Positions 37,739 through 46,776 of a DNA stretch of 64,000 nt are shown here, piece by piece (within the stretch, counting starts at the first letter, position 1; every line of letters begins with the position of its first letter). This DNA is from Actinobacteria bacterium UBA2272 (GTDB taxonomy: Bacteria; Actinomycetota; Coriobacteriia; Anaerosomatales; Anaerosomataceae). The position numbers were made by a program, and so were the translations under genes. The stretch spans positions 930,001 to 994,000 of the forward strand of contig DDXA01000004.1 of assembly GCA_002347725.1 (NCBI GenBank), given 5' to 3'. The notes under the pieces were generated by a model. The model saw nothing but the letters and a program-made list of their open reading frames with translations, ran no database searches and was not told where the DNA came from.

Positions 37739-38407
37739 GTGTTCGAGTCCCTGTGGGCCGTTGTCGACATGCACTTCTTCGGCTTCTTGCGCGCGACCGG
37801 GGTGACCCTCCAACTCACCGCGGTCTCGCTCCTGCTCGCCATGGTCATCGGATTGGTGTTCGCGTTCCTGAAACTCGCGAAGAGCCCCGTTGCCAATGTG
37901 ATCGCCAATGCCTACATCGGCATCGTGCGCGGGACGCCGCTTATCGTGCTACTGATGTTCCTGTACTTCGGTATCTCGTCGATCGTGGTGCTCACGTCGT
38001 TTTGGGCAGGCGCGTTCGCACTCGCGATCCACGCCGGGGCGTACGTGGCCGAGATCTTCCGAGGCGCCATCCAGAGCATCGACCGCGGCCAGCATGAGGC
38101 CGCTCGCTCGCTCGGCATGTCGACGCGCAAGACGATGCGGCTGATCATCTTGCCGCAGTCGTTCCGTCGCGCCATCCCGCCGCTCGGCAATCAGTTCATC
38201 ATCGGGCTCAAGGACTCGTCTCTCGTGGCGTTCCTCGGCGTGTCCGAGATCTACAGCACCGCCATGACGGCGGCGGCGGCGAACTTCCGCCCCTTCGAGA
38301 CGTATCTCATCGCCGGGCTCTACTACCTCGTACTCGTGCTCGCCTTCACGGCGCTCGTCAACAGGCTCGAGGCGCGACTGACCCCCGACAGGAGGGCGAC
38401 GACGTGA
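37739..38407 (+). CDS. Polar amino-acid ABC importer permease (second system)
   Basis: 222 residues from a GTG with AAGGAGG upstream. It has five membrane segments, with the HisM-like N-terminal region [18 protein letters not shown] and the EAA loop [20 protein letters not shown] followed by [17 protein letters not shown] single permease suggests a homodimeric channel, unlike the two-permease first system. Its stop overlaps the ATPase start by 4 bases. Confidence 0.93.
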   Translation: MFESLWAVVDMHFFGFLRATGVTLQLTAVSLLLAMVIGLVFAFLKLAKSPVANVIANAYIGIVRGTPLIVLLMFLYFGISSIVVLTSFWAGAFALAIHAGAYVAEIFRGAIQSIDRGQHEAARSLGMSTRKTMRLIILPQSFRRAIPPLGNQFIIGLKDSSLVAFLGVSEIYSTAMTAAAANFRPFETYLIAGLYYLVLVLAFTALVNRLEARLTPDRRATT

Positions 38408-39141
38408 ACGTCATAGAGACACGGAACCTGCACAAGCACTTCGGCGAGCTGCACGTGCTCAAGGGCATCGATCTCACGGTCGCCGAGGGAGAGGTCGTCG
38501 TGATCATCGGGCCGTCCGGCTCGGGTAAGTCGACGCTGCTCCGCTGCCTGAACTTCCTGGAGTTCCCGGACGAGGGCTCCGAGGTGCTGCTGGACGGCGA
38601 GCCGATCGACCCGGTGCGTGACAACCTGGACAAGGTCCGTGAGCGGATGGGCATGGTCTTCCAGCACTTCCACCTCTTCCCGCACAAGAACGTCCTGGAC
38701 AACATCACGATCGCTCCCGAGAGCGTGAAGGGGGTTTCGCGCGCTAAGGCCAAGGCGGTCGCGAGGGACCTGCTGGACAAAGTCGGGCTTCCCGACAAGG
38801 AGAAGGCCTGGCCCTCACAGCTCTCCGGCGGTCAGAAGCAGCGCGTCGCCATCGCGCGGGCGCTCGCGATGGATCCGGAGATCATGCTGTTCGACGAGGT
38901 CACCTCGGCGCTCGACCCCGAACTGGTGGCCGAAGTGCTCCAGGTCATCCAGGACCTCGCCGCGGGCGGCATGACCATGGTGATGGTGACCCACGAGATG
39001 GGCTTCGCGCGCGAGGTGGCCGACCGCGTGATCATGATGGACGACGGCATGATCATCGAGGAAGGCCCGTCGGACACCTTCTTCGCCAGCCCCGCCGAGG
39101 AGCGCACCCAGGCCTTCCTGAGCCAGGTCCTGCACGCGTAG
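38404..39141 (+). CDS. glnQ: Polar amino-acid ABC importer ATP-binding subunit (second system)
   Basis: 245 residues; GTG start overlapping the permease stop (GTGA). Walker [14 protein letters not shown]-loop [12 protein letters not shown], signature [15 protein letters not shown], Walker [15 protein letters not shown], and VTHEMGFA. The Walker B region has DEVTSALD instead of DEPTSALD, a common variant in this group. The family symbol is used without implying glutamine specificity. Confidence 0.93.
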   Translation: MNVIETRNLHKHFGELHVLKGIDLTVAEGEVVVIIGPSGSGKSTLLRCLNFLEFPDEGSEVLLDGEPIDPVRDNLDKVRERMGMVFQHFHLFPHKNVLDNITIAPESVKGVSRAKAKAVARDLLDKVGLPDKEKAWPSQLSGGQKQRVAIARALAMDPEIMLFDEVTSALDPELVAEVLQVIQDLAAGGMTMVMVTHEMGFAREVADRVIMMDDGMIIEEGPSDTFFASPAEERTQAFLSQVLHA

Positions 39142-39171
39142 GCACCATGCACATGCCCGGACCGTTGCCGT

Positions 39172-39187
39172 GTGAGAGTCCTCTCAC
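39172..39187. terminator. Hairpin between the ABC operon and the heme-CWB2 gene
   Basis: GTGAGAG and CTCTCAC are perfect inverted repeats separated by two bases (six pairs with a four-base loop as RNA). It may terminate the ABC operon or serve as an operator for the next gene. Confidence 0.4.
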
Positions 39188-39268
39188 GCAACCGGCCGAT
39201 GGCACATGGCGTGCTCGCTTGTGTGGTTCGTGATCGATGGTCTACCCACGAACCGAAGGAGCTCGCCT

Positions 39269-40600
39269 ATGAACAGGACCATTCGGACCGCGGCCATCAT
39301 GGTGATGGCAATCGTCGCTCTCATCGCGATGAGCGCTACCGCATCGGCTGAACCGTCTCGGACGACAGCCTGCACCAACTGCCACAGCGGGGTCAGCCTG
39401 CCTGTGACCACGACGCTCGTCAACATCGTCGGAACGAACGCAACCTACAGCTTCAGCTCGCCCGGAGCAGACGCGATCGCCGTGTTCAGTCCGACCGCGA
39501 AGATCGCCGCCATAGAGGCGTCGAGCGGCCAGTTCACGGTGACCGTCGGGCAGACCTACACCGTCTACTCCGTCGGTGGCCCCGGCCGTAACGATGGAGT
39601 CGGCAGCACCACGGTGAGCCCGGCTCCGTTGCCCGACCCGGTACCTACGGTGACCGTAGAGATCGTCGCGGGTGCGACCCGCTATCACACCGCGGTGACC
39701 GCGTCCGCGCGCGCATTCCCTTCGGGCGCTGACTGTGTCGTCATCGCGACCGGCGCGAACTGGCCGGATGCGCTCGGCGGCGGTGCGCTCGCTTCCGCGG
39801 TCGCAGGTCCGATACTCCTCACCGAAACGGGCCGACTGCCCGATCCGGTGGCTGCAGAGATCGCTCGTCTCGGCGCGACGCGCGCCTACGTTCTCGGCGG
39901 GAAGGGTGCGGTCGATGATGCCGTGTTCGACGCGCTTGAGGATCTCCTCGGCGCCGGGAACGTGACGCGCATCGGTGGTGCCGATCGTTTCGAGACCGCG
40001 AACCTGGTCTCGGTGGCTGCCGTGAATGAGATGAAGGCCGGCGCCGGATTCGATGGGACCGCGTTCGTCGCTACCGGGGCGAACTTCCCGGATGCGCTGG
40101 CTGCCGCACCGCTTTCGGTTGCGAAGGGCTGGCCGTTGTTCCTTGCCGGACCCAATGGGTTGTCGGCGGCCACGACGTCCGCCATGGCGGCCTGTGGCAT
40201 CACCGACGTGATCGTGCTCGGCGGCACGGGAGTCGTGTCCGGGACTGTCGAGTCCGGACTCAAGACCACCTACGGCAATGGGAACGTCACGAGGCTGTAT
40301 GGCGCGAGCCGCTATCATACCGCCGCGGCAGTCGCCGCGTATGGCTGCAATGCGGCCGGCCTCTCGTGGGACGGGCTCGCCATCGCCACGGGGACGGACT
40401 TCCCGGACGCGCTTGCCGGCGGCGTCCTCCAGGGCGTGCGCGGCTCTGTGATGCTTCTCACCGACCGGACATTGCTGAGCGCGCCGACAGCTTCGGCACT
40501 TGGCGGGAACAAGTCCTCGATCGAGCACGTGACGTTCCTCGGCGGCACGGGGGCGGTCAGTCAGTCTGTCCGCGACGCTGTCGCCGGTACGTTGCAGTAG
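39269..40600 (+). CDS. CWB2 surface protein with an N-terminal CxxCH heme-c motif
   Basis: 443 residues; the ATG at 39269 has GAAGGAG upstream and begins a signal peptide (MNRTIRTAAIMVMAIVALIA, cleavage near ASA-EP). Just after cleavage lies CTNCH (C35, C38, H39), the covalent c-type heme attachment motif. It is followed by a ~75-residue beta-rich segment and a Pro-rich linker. Residues ~145-443 are three CWB2 repeats (GATRYHTA, GADRFETA, GASRYHTA). The combination suggests a wall-anchored monoheme protein exposed outside the membrane, possibly for electron transfer or gas/redox sensing. A structural zinc or disulfide use of CxxCH cannot be ruled out. The fifth CWB2 gene in the window. Confidence 0.85.
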   Translation: MNRTIRTAAIMVMAIVALIAMSATASAEPSRTTACTNCHSGVSLPVTTTLVNIVGTNATYSFSSPGADAIAVFSPTAKIAAIEASSGQFTVTVGQTYTVYSVGGPGRNDGVGSTTVSPAPLPDPVPTVTVEIVAGATRYHTAVTASARAFPSGADCVVIATGANWPDALGGGALASAVAGPILLTETGRLPDPVAAEIARLGATRAYVLGGKGAVDDAVFDALEDLLGAGNVTRIGGADRFETANLVSVAAVNEMKAGAGFDGTAFVATGANFPDALAAAPLSVAKGWPLFLAGPNGLSAATTSAMAACGITDVIVLGGTGVVSGTVESGLKTTYGNGNVTRLYGASRYHTAAAVAAYGCNAAGLSWDGLAIATGTDFPDALAGGVLQGVRGSVMLLTDRTLLSAPTASALGGNKSSIEHVTFLGGTGAVSQSVRDAVAGTLQ

Positions 40601-40609
40601 CACCTGCCC

Positions 40610-40626
40610 GCGGGCGGGATGCCCGC
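40610..40626. terminator. Terminator hairpin between convergent genes
   Basis: GCGGGC (40610-40615) pairs with GCCCGC (40621-40626) around GGGAT, followed by TTCT. It is ten bases after the CWB2 stop and before the opposite-strand permease end. Confidence 0.5.
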
Positions 40627-40698
40627 TTCTGACAGGCAGTCCATGAGGGCCGTCGCCTCGTGCATTCCGCACGGGCGGCGGCCTGATGAATCTCCGCG

Positions 40699-41988
40699 CT
40701 ACTTCTTGCGGCGTATGTCGAGCTTCATGGTGAGGATGCGGTCGCTGGAGAAGATGCGGGCCGCGATCACCGCGAAGCCGACGAACCAGAGCAGCTGGTA
40801 GCCGATGCCGAGCCACACGGTGATGTCGTTTCCCAGGAAGAGGTTCTGTGCGGCCGTGAACGCGTGCGTGAACGGGATCGCCAGCAGTCCCCATTTGAGC
40901 AGCGGTGATGCGGTGTTCAGGTTCACGAACATGGTGAGCATGTACGGCACCATGAGCAGCACCATGAGCGGCGTGAGGAGCGCCGCCGCCGCCTTCACGC
41001 TCTCGGCGAACGCGCCGAGGATGATGGCGATCGAAAGCGCGAGCAGGATGCCCGCGAACAGCGAGAGCCCGAGCATCACGTAGTCGGCGGGACCGAGAAC
41101 GAGCCCGAGCTGGGTCATCGCCGCGCGCGATGCCTGCATCGCCGCATCGGCGCCGCCTCCACCGAGGCTCGTCTCGAGCCCGGCCATGTACTGCTGCATG
41201 CCGAGCATGTACGCGGCTGCCGCCACGAGCGACACAAGTCCGGCGGCGACCATCTTGGCGGTGACGAGAGAGGTGCGGCTCACAGGGTATGACAGCAGCG
41301 TCTCGAGGGTCTTGTTCTCCTTCTCGGTAGCGATCGTCGTGGCGATGAGCTGGGCCGCGAAGATGATGACGATGAACAACACGATCGGGATGAACGTGGT
41401 TTGCTGGGCGATGAACGCGCCGACCACATCCGGGCTCGTGGCCGCCGTCTCCGCGCCCACCGTGACGCGATGCTCGACGTGCAGCGGCATCTGCAGCAGC
41501 TCGATCGGGGCGTCCGGCGCGAACCGCGTCGCAAACGCCGTGGCGAGCGCCTGGTTGGCGGTTGCAAGGCCGGCCTGCATCTCGGCGGTCCCCTGCATGC
41601 CGAGGAACGAGAAGTCGGTCATGACCGCGTGCGCCTCAACGGGTAGCGGCTCGTCGCTATCGAGCGAGGTCGCGAACCCCTCGGGCACGGTCACGAACAG
41701 GCCGACACCATCAGCGCTGTGCTCGGTGATCGCCGTTTGCGTCTCGGCATCTTCCACCACCGTGACGTCGAGACCGACCGACTCGAGCGACGCGATGACC
41801 GTCTGTGAGGCCACTGAGAGGTCGTTGTCGACGACGACGAGGCGCGTGCTGCCGTCACCGTCGCCCGCCGAGCCGATGACGCCGCCGAGGGCGATGAAGA
41901 TGACGACTATCGCGACGAACGGGCCGAGCATCTGAAACGTCAGCAGCTCACGGAGCTCCTTGCGCAGCAGAACGCCGAACGTCCTCAT
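40699..41988 (-). CDS. ABC-2 type exporter permease (NatB-like)
   Basis: 429 residues. A single N-terminal helix (VLLRKELRELLTFQML then GPFVAIVVIFIALGGVIG) precedes a large ~200-residue extracytoplasmic domain. Five or six C-terminal helices then follow, the layout of NatB/YhaP-type ABC-2 permeases. The cytoplasmic motif ATEKENKTLETLLSYPVSR is diagnostic for this group. It overlaps the ATPase stop by 4 bases. NatAB exports sodium in Bacillus, but relatives handle other cargo, so the substrate is open. Confidence 0.88.
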   Translation of the reverse strand: MRTFGVLLRKELRELLTFQMLGPFVAIVVIFIALGGVIGSAGDGDGSTRLVVVDNDLSVASQTVIASLESVGLDVTVVEDAETQTAITEHSADGVGLFVTVPEGFATSLDSDEPLPVEAHAVMTDFSFLGMQGTAEMQAGLATANQALATAFATRFAPDAPIELLQMPLHVEHRVTVGAETAATSPDVVGAFIAQQTTFIPIVLFIVIIFAAQLIATTIATEKENKTLETLLSYPVSRTSLVTAKMVAAGLVSLVAAAAYMLGMQQYMAGLETSLGGGGADAAMQASRAAMTQLGLVLGPADYVMLGLSLFAGILLALSIAIILGAFAESVKAAAALLTPLMVLLMVPYMLTMFVNLNTASPLLKWGLLAIPFTHAFTAAQNLFLGNDITVWLGIGYQLLWFVGFAVIAARIFSSDRILTMKLDIRRKK

Positions 41989-42731
41989 CGCGTCACCGCC
42001 TCTCGGTCTGCGCCCGCCAGTCGCCCGAAGACCGTCTCGAGGTTGTCGGCGTCATGGCGCGCCTTGAGCTCCGCGGCGGTGCCGGTGTCCCGGATCACGC
42101 CGCGGTCGATGATGCCGACGCGGTCGGAGAGGTACTCGATCTCGAGCATGTTGTGGCTGGAGAGCAGTACCGACATGCCCTGGCGCGCGAGTTCGCGCAC
42201 CCGGTCGCGGATCTCAAGCGCGTTCAGGACGTCGAGGCCGCTCGTCGGCTCGTCGAGGATCGCCAGTCGTGGTCGCGTCATGACGGTGCGGGCGAGCAGC
42301 AGCTTCCGGCTCATGCCCTTGCTGTACGATCCGAGCTTGTCATCGAGGCGGTCGCCGAGGCCCGAGACCTCACGGGCCACCTCGACCGCTTCAGCCACAC
42401 GCGCCTTCTCGGCGAAGAAGATCCGTGCCACGAAGGTCAGGTAGTCGATCGCCTTCATGTTCTTGTAGGCGCCGGCTTCCTCGGGCAGGTACGAGATGAC
42501 GCGGCGCACCCCGTCGGCGTCCCTGACGACATCGAGTCCGTCCACCTCGATCGTGCCGCCGGAAGGACGGAGGATCGTGGCCACCATGCGGAGCGTGGAC
42601 GTCTTGCCTGCCCCGTTGGGACCGATGAGGGCGTAGATCTCGCCCGGGGCGATCTGAAAGTCGATCCCCGCGACGGCTTCGAGTTCGCCGTAGGATTTGC
42701 GCAGTCCTCTGACCTCGAGTAGTGACGACAT
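41985..42731 (-). CDS. ABC-2 type exporter ATP-binding protein (NatA-like)
   Basis: 248 residues; the ATG at 42731 is preceded by AAGGGGG. Walker [15 protein letters not shown]-loop LPEEAGAYKN, signature YSKGMSRKLLLARTVM (SKGM for SGGQ), Walker B LAILDEPTSGLDVLN and H-loop SSHNM. The LPEEAGAYKNMKAIDYL stretch is typical of NatA-like exporters. It forms a two-gene operon with the permease. Confidence 0.9.
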   Translation of the reverse strand: MSSLLEVRGLRKSYGELEAVAGIDFQIAPGEIYALIGPNGAGKTSTLRMVATILRPSGGTIEVDGLDVVRDADGVRRVISYLPEEAGAYKNMKAIDYLTFVARIFFAEKARVAEAVEVAREVSGLGDRLDDKLGSYSKGMSRKLLLARTVMTRPRLAILDEPTSGLDVLNALEIRDRVRELARQGMSVLLSSHNMLEIEYLSDRVGIIDRGVIRDTGTAAELKARHDADNLETVFGRLAGADREAVTR

Positions 42732-42784
42732 GTGGAACCCCCTTCGCGCTGCGCCTACGCCGCAGGAGCCAGCGGCTGCTCATA

Positions 42785-42810
42785 CTTCGAGGCCGCATGC
42801 GGCCTCGAAG
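42785..42810. repeat. Perfect 26-base palindrome upstream of the YgjP-like gene
   Basis: The half-site CTTCGAGGCCGCA (42785-42797) is followed directly by its exact reverse complement (42798-42810). It lies between the divergent natA-like gene and the metallopeptidase gene, and directly before a TATGAT -10-like hexamer (42814-42819). It may be an operator or a cruciform/hairpin element. Confidence 0.7.
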
Positions 42811-42862
42811 CCCTATGATACCCGATGTACTCTCCGCCGACTCACCGGCCCGAAAGGCGTCC

Positions 42863-43426
42863 GTGCCCCACGATCGCATCATCGTTCACGGCGACGAGCG
42901 CATCCCGTACGGGATCGTCCGGTCGGCTCGCCGTACGGTTGCCATCGTCGTGGGTGCCGACGCTGCCGTGCTCGTGCGGGCGCCGTATCGGGTCTCGGAG
43001 CGCGAGATCGAGCGACTCTTACTCGAGCGTGCCGGCTGGGTCGCGCGCAAGCGTGAGGAGATCGGGCGGCTCGGCCCGGCTGTCGCGCCGGCGCCGCTCG
43101 GCCCGAAGGAGCTTGCCGAGGCGCGTCGGCTGCTCGCCGAGCGCCTGGATGTCTGCTGGGCAGCGTTTGCCCGGCCGGGTGAGGTGAAGCCGACGCTTCG
43201 GGTGCGCGTGATGAGGTCTCGCTGGGGGAGTCTGATCGGGGGATGCCGCATGTCGCTCAACGCCCGGCTGGCGCGCGCACCGGTCGAGTGCATCGACAGC
43301 GTCGTCTACCACGAGCTCTGTCACATGCGCGAGGCCGGACACGGTCCGGCGTTCTACGGTGAGCTCGCGCGCTACGTACCCGACTGGAGGGCGAGGCGTA
43401 CCGAGCTCAGACGGTTGCCGCTGTGA
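42863..43426 (+). CDS. YgjP-like zinc metallopeptidase (PF01863)
   Basis: 187 residues from a GTG with GAAAGG upstream; an ATG at 42815 would add 16 residues but overlaps the likely -10. The zinc motif HELCH lies in VYHELCHMREAGHGPAFY, with the third ligand in the downstream H-x-P-x-F segment, as in YgjP/SprT-like proteins. Upstream are typical family strands: R-x-S-x-R-R-T-V-A-I-V-V and RSRWGSLIGGCRMSLN. There is no signal peptide, so it is cytoplasmic. Cellular substrates of this family are unknown. It is convergent, six bases apart, with a CWB2 gene. Confidence 0.85.
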   Translation: MPHDRIIVHGDERIPYGIVRSARRTVAIVVGADAAVLVRAPYRVSEREIERLLLERAGWVARKREEIGRLGPAVAPAPLGPKELAEARRLLAERLDVCWAAFARPGEVKPTLRVRVMRSRWGSLIGGCRMSLNARLARAPVECIDSVVYHELCHMREAGHGPAFYGELARYVPDWRARRTELRRLPL

Positions 43427-43432
43427 AGCGGA

Positions 43433-45697
43433 CTACTTCAGCGTCTGGCTGATCTGGTCGCGCACCGCCTGCGAGACCGCACCGGTGCCGCCGAGGTAGT
43501 ACACGGTGCCGATCTCAGTCTTGGCCGCGCCGAGCGCGGAGCCGGTCGACGGCGCCAGGGACTTCGGTGTCGTTAGAACGATGACCGACCCCTTCTTCGC
43601 CGCCAGCATGCCGCCGGCCAGCGCATCCGGGTAGTTCTCGCCGGTCGCCACCGAGGTGCCGTCCCAGACAAGTCCTGCCGAGCCGACTCCGTACTGTGCG
43701 ATCTTCACGCCGGTCTCGTAACGGTTGCTGCCGTAGAGACGCGTCGTGTCGGCGATGGCCGAGCGGAGTGCGCCTTCGCACGCAGCCGAGACCGCACCCG
43801 TACCGCCGAGGATGATGACCCGTTTGACGCCGTCGGCTTTCATCTGGCTCGCGAGCGTGGCGGGGGCTCCCTTCGGATCGGCCAGGTAGATCGGCCACCT
43901 GCGAGCCGCGGCGAGTGACGAGCCGGCGAGCGCGTCGGGGAAGTTCGTGCCGGTGGCCACAAGCGCCGTCCCGTCCCAGCCGCCGTTGGCCTGCCTGGCC
44001 GCCGCCTGGGCCACCTTGCGCGCCGTGTCGTAGCGGTTGGAGCCGCTGATGCGATCGATCTTGGTGATGCCGGCCGCGCGGAGGCCGCTCTCTACCTGCG
44101 TTCCGACCGCTCCCGTTCCGCCGAGGATGATGGCGTGTGTGGCGCCAAGACGCTTGATCGCGTCGGCAGCCTCGGTCGGCAGCGACCTGGGCAGCGTGAG
44201 GAGGATCGGTCCGTTGTATGCGCCCGCCAGTGCCGCGCCGCCGAGTGCGTCGGGGAAGTTCTCCCCGGTGGCGATGACCACGGTGGTGGCGCCGCCCGGT
44301 GGGAACGCCTTGCCCGCGATGGCGGCTGCCGTCGCATAGCGGTTCGCTCCGGCGACCGGTTGCGGCGTGAACGGCAGCGGCACGGGGTTGGGCTTCGGCA
44401 CGAACGTCGCGTAGGAGTTGCGGATCGTGTTGCCAGCCTCAACGGCGGCCTGGACCTGGACGACCTGTTCGGCGGCAGATGCGCCGATGTTGCGTCGGTG
44501 ACGTGCCACGCCGAAGAGGTCGGTCGTGGCCGTGCCGGTGACCGTGCCGGCCGGGTGGGTCCATATGAACGTGACGGGCAGGCCCGCGATGGGCTTTCCG
44601 GCGGCGTTCAGGCAGACGACGTGTGCCGTGACCTGCGTGTTCTGTAGTGGCGTGTAGTTGGATACCGCCGTCTTGATGTAGTCGATCACGTCGGTCGGGA
44701 TGATGACGGCGGTGTCCGAGGCGACCTGGCCACCGGAGACCACCTTGGTCGTGACGATGATCTCACGGCCGAGTACCTCGTTGCCGAGTTCGACCCAGCT
44801 CGTCGCGCGTCCCTCGGCATCGGTGATGGCGGTCTCCACAAGCGTCCCGGCCCGGAGAGGCCACCTGAACTCGACGCGAACCCCCTCGACCGGCTTTCCG
44901 GCGGCGTTGGTGCAGTCGGCGTAGACGGCCACGCCGATGTTGTTGCTGACGTAGACCTTGCGGGCTGTGGCCGTGACCACGCCGGGGCCCGAGATCCCCT
45001 GACCCGAGGGCACCATGGCGATGATGTCGGCGAGTCCGTTCACGGCTGCGCTGAGGTTCTGCTTCGTGAGCGTGAGAGCCGTGCCGGTGAGTCCGTTCGC
45101 CTTGTAGGCCGAGCGGAGCGAGGCGTACGTCGGGCGGATCCCCACCGCGTAGTCCAGCGTGTACTGGCGGATGTCGGTGATCGGCAGACGAGTGCGCGAT
45201 GTGATCCAGCTGGACACGTTGCCCTGTTCGCGGTGGTAGGAGTCGACGTCGAGCTCGTAGTCCAGGTGCTCGTCGCTCTCGGTCGCATCGCCTTCCTTGA
45301 GGTCGACGTGGTAGACGACCGCCAGGTCAGTGAAGTAGTGCGAGAGCCAGCCGAGCTGCTTGCTGGCTTCGTTGTAGTTGCCGGCCTGGTAGGCCGTGAC
45401 CATATCGTAGTAGCGGTCGGCGACCTGCTGTGGCCCACCGCGCCCGCCGCCGGTGGGGCGGAACAGGTGGTTGACCACGTCGACGAACACCATATCCGGG
45501 TCGTCTGAGGCCGCAAGTGCGACGTCACGCACGACCCACGGCGCGTTCACCATGTCGAGCGCTTCGTCGATGACCCAGTCGTGGGTGCCGTAGCCGTTGC
45601 CGTCGTTCGGCCCGTTGGACCAGGCCATCGCCGGGAGCGGCGAGAGCATCGAGAAGACGATCGTCAGGGCCACAAGGCCGGTCGTGCGGAATCGCAT
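43433..45697 (-). CDS. Zinc-dependent phospholipase C-like CWB2 surface protein
   Basis: 754 residues; the ATG at 45697 follows AGGAGAG. The signal ends in AMA-W, leaving Trp26 as first residue, as in Bacillus and Clostridium zinc phospholipases C. Metal-ligand spacing matches: H39; D65 and H77 (D-x11-H); H120, D124 and H130 (HYFTDLAVVYH); H144 and E148 (HLDYE). Residues ~285-430 hold two Ig/Big-like domains with NAAGKP-x-x-G and TDAEGRA turns. Residues ~450-754 are three CWB2 repeats (GANRYATA, GSNRYDTA, GSNRYETG). A wall-bound phospholipase or related phosphoester hydrolase is inferred; a non-lipid substrate is possible. The upstream antiporter ends 89 bases before it. Confidence 0.85.
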   Translation of the reverse strand: MRFRTTGLVALTIVFSMLSPLPAMAWSNGPNDGNGYGTHDWVIDEALDMVNAPWVVRDVALAASDDPDMVFVDVVNHLFRPTGGGRGGPQQVADRYYDMVTAYQAGNYNEASKQLGWLSHYFTDLAVVYHVDLKEGDATESDEHLDYELDVDSYHREQGNVSSWITSRTRLPITDIRQYTLDYAVGIRPTYASLRSAYKANGLTGTALTLTKQNLSAAVNGLADIIAMVPSGQGISGPGVVTATARKVYVSNNIGVAVYADCTNAAGKPVEGVRVEFRWPLRAGTLVETAITDAEGRATSWVELGNEVLGREIIVTTKVVSGGQVASDTAVIIPTDVIDYIKTAVSNYTPLQNTQVTAHVVCLNAAGKPIAGLPVTFIWTHPAGTVTGTATTDLFGVARHRRNIGASAAEQVVQVQAAVEAGNTIRNSYATFVPKPNPVPLPFTPQPVAGANRYATAAAIAGKAFPPGGATTVVIATGENFPDALGGAALAGAYNGPILLTLPRSLPTEAADAIKRLGATHAIILGGTGAVGTQVESGLRAAGITKIDRISGSNRYDTARKVAQAAARQANGGWDGTALVATGTNFPDALAGSSLAAARRWPIYLADPKGAPATLASQMKADGVKRVIILGGTGAVSAACEGALRSAIADTTRLYGSNRYETGVKIAQYGVGSAGLVWDGTSVATGENYPDALAGGMLAAKKGSVIVLTTPKSLAPSTGSALGAAKTEIGTVYYLGGTGAVSQAVRDQISQTLK

Positions 45698-45786
45698 GCG
45701 TGCTCTCCTGTGTGTAACCGAGGGCGTCACACCAGGAATATCGGCCGATGGCCGTGCTCGCATGAGCACGGGGCGACGGGCGGCGC

Positions 45787-46752
45787 CTATGCGACAGGCG
45801 CGCTCACGAACAACAGCGCGATGTATGCCGCATATGTCGCGAGGAAGGCGCCCCCCGCGAGCCGGCCGACCCGCCCCCGGCTGAGCAGCAGCGGGACCAC
45901 GGCGAGCGAGGCTGCGACCATGACCCACACGTCCACATGTGCCATATGCGGGGCGACCGCTATCGGCCGCACGAGCGCGGTGGCGCCGATGATCCCGAGC
46001 GCGTTGAAGAGGTTGGAGCCGAGCACGTTGCCGACCGCGACGTCCGAGTGCCCGCGGAACGCCGCCATCACGCTCGTCGCCAACTCGGGAAGCGATGTTC
46101 CCAGGGCCACGAGCGTCAGGCCGATGACCGCCTCGGACAGACCGAACGTGCGGGCGATCTCGGTGGCGCCGGTGACGAGGAGCTGGGAACCGACGATGAG
46201 CGACGCGAGCCCCGCGGCCAGATAGGCCGCCGAGATCCCCACCGACGTCGGCACCGCCAGTTCCTCGGCCTCGTGGGTGTGCAGTTCCACTGCAGGGTCG
46301 GATTCGTCCCGCATCTCGGCACGGTACGAGTACACGACGTAGCCGATGAGCCCGGCGAGCAGCACGAGACCGGTGACCGGGCCGATCCGCCCGAGCATGG
46401 CCGCGAGCGCGAGGGCTACCACGGACCCGGCCATGAACCAGGTGTCGCGACGGAGCGCCTGCGGCTTGACGACGATCGGGGTGATGAGCGCCGAGATGCC
46501 GAGCACGCCGAGCACGTTGAAGACGTTGCTGCCCACGACGTTGCCGAGCGCGATGTCCGAGCTACCCCGGAGGGCCGCACCGACGCTGACGACGAGTTCC
46601 GGCGCCGATGTCGCCGCCGCGACGACGGTCATGCCGATGAGGAGCGGGGAGAGTCCGAAGCGGCGAGAGAGGGCGACGGCGCCGCGCACCAGCAGTTCGC
46701 CGCCGCCGAACAGCAACACGAAGCCTAAGAGGGCAGATAGATACATCGTCAC
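45787..46752 (-). CDS. Calcium/sodium antiporter (CaCA family, YrbG-like)
   Basis: 321 residues with ten membrane segments in two inverted halves. Each half has the alpha-repeat signature: ATSAPELVVSVGAAL with GNVVGSNVFN, and GTSLPELATSVMAA with GNVLGSNLFN. These contain the Glu and Asn residues that bind the cation. The middle loop is acidic and His-rich (VELHTHEAEE). The GTG at 46752 or the ATG at 46746 may start it; no clear Shine-Dalgarno is seen. It begins 24 bases after the ABC exporter genes on the same strand and may be cotranscribed with them. Confidence 0.93.
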   Translation of the reverse strand: MTMYLSALLGFVLLFGGGELLVRGAVALSRRFGLSPLLIGMTVVAAATSAPELVVSVGAALRGSSDIALGNVVGSNVFNVLGVLGISALITPIVVKPQALRRDTWFMAGSVVALALAAMLGRIGPVTGLVLLAGLIGYVVYSYRAEMRDESDPAVELHTHEAEELAVPTSVGISAAYLAAGLASLIVGSQLLVTGATEIARTFGLSEAVIGLTLVALGTSLPELATSVMAAFRGHSDVAVGNVLGSNLFNALGIIGATALVRPIAVAPHMAHVDVWVMVAASLAVVPLLLSRGRVGRLAGGAFLATYAAYIALLFVSAPVA

Positions 46753-46776
46753 GGGAGGGTACTCGCTTTCACGGGC

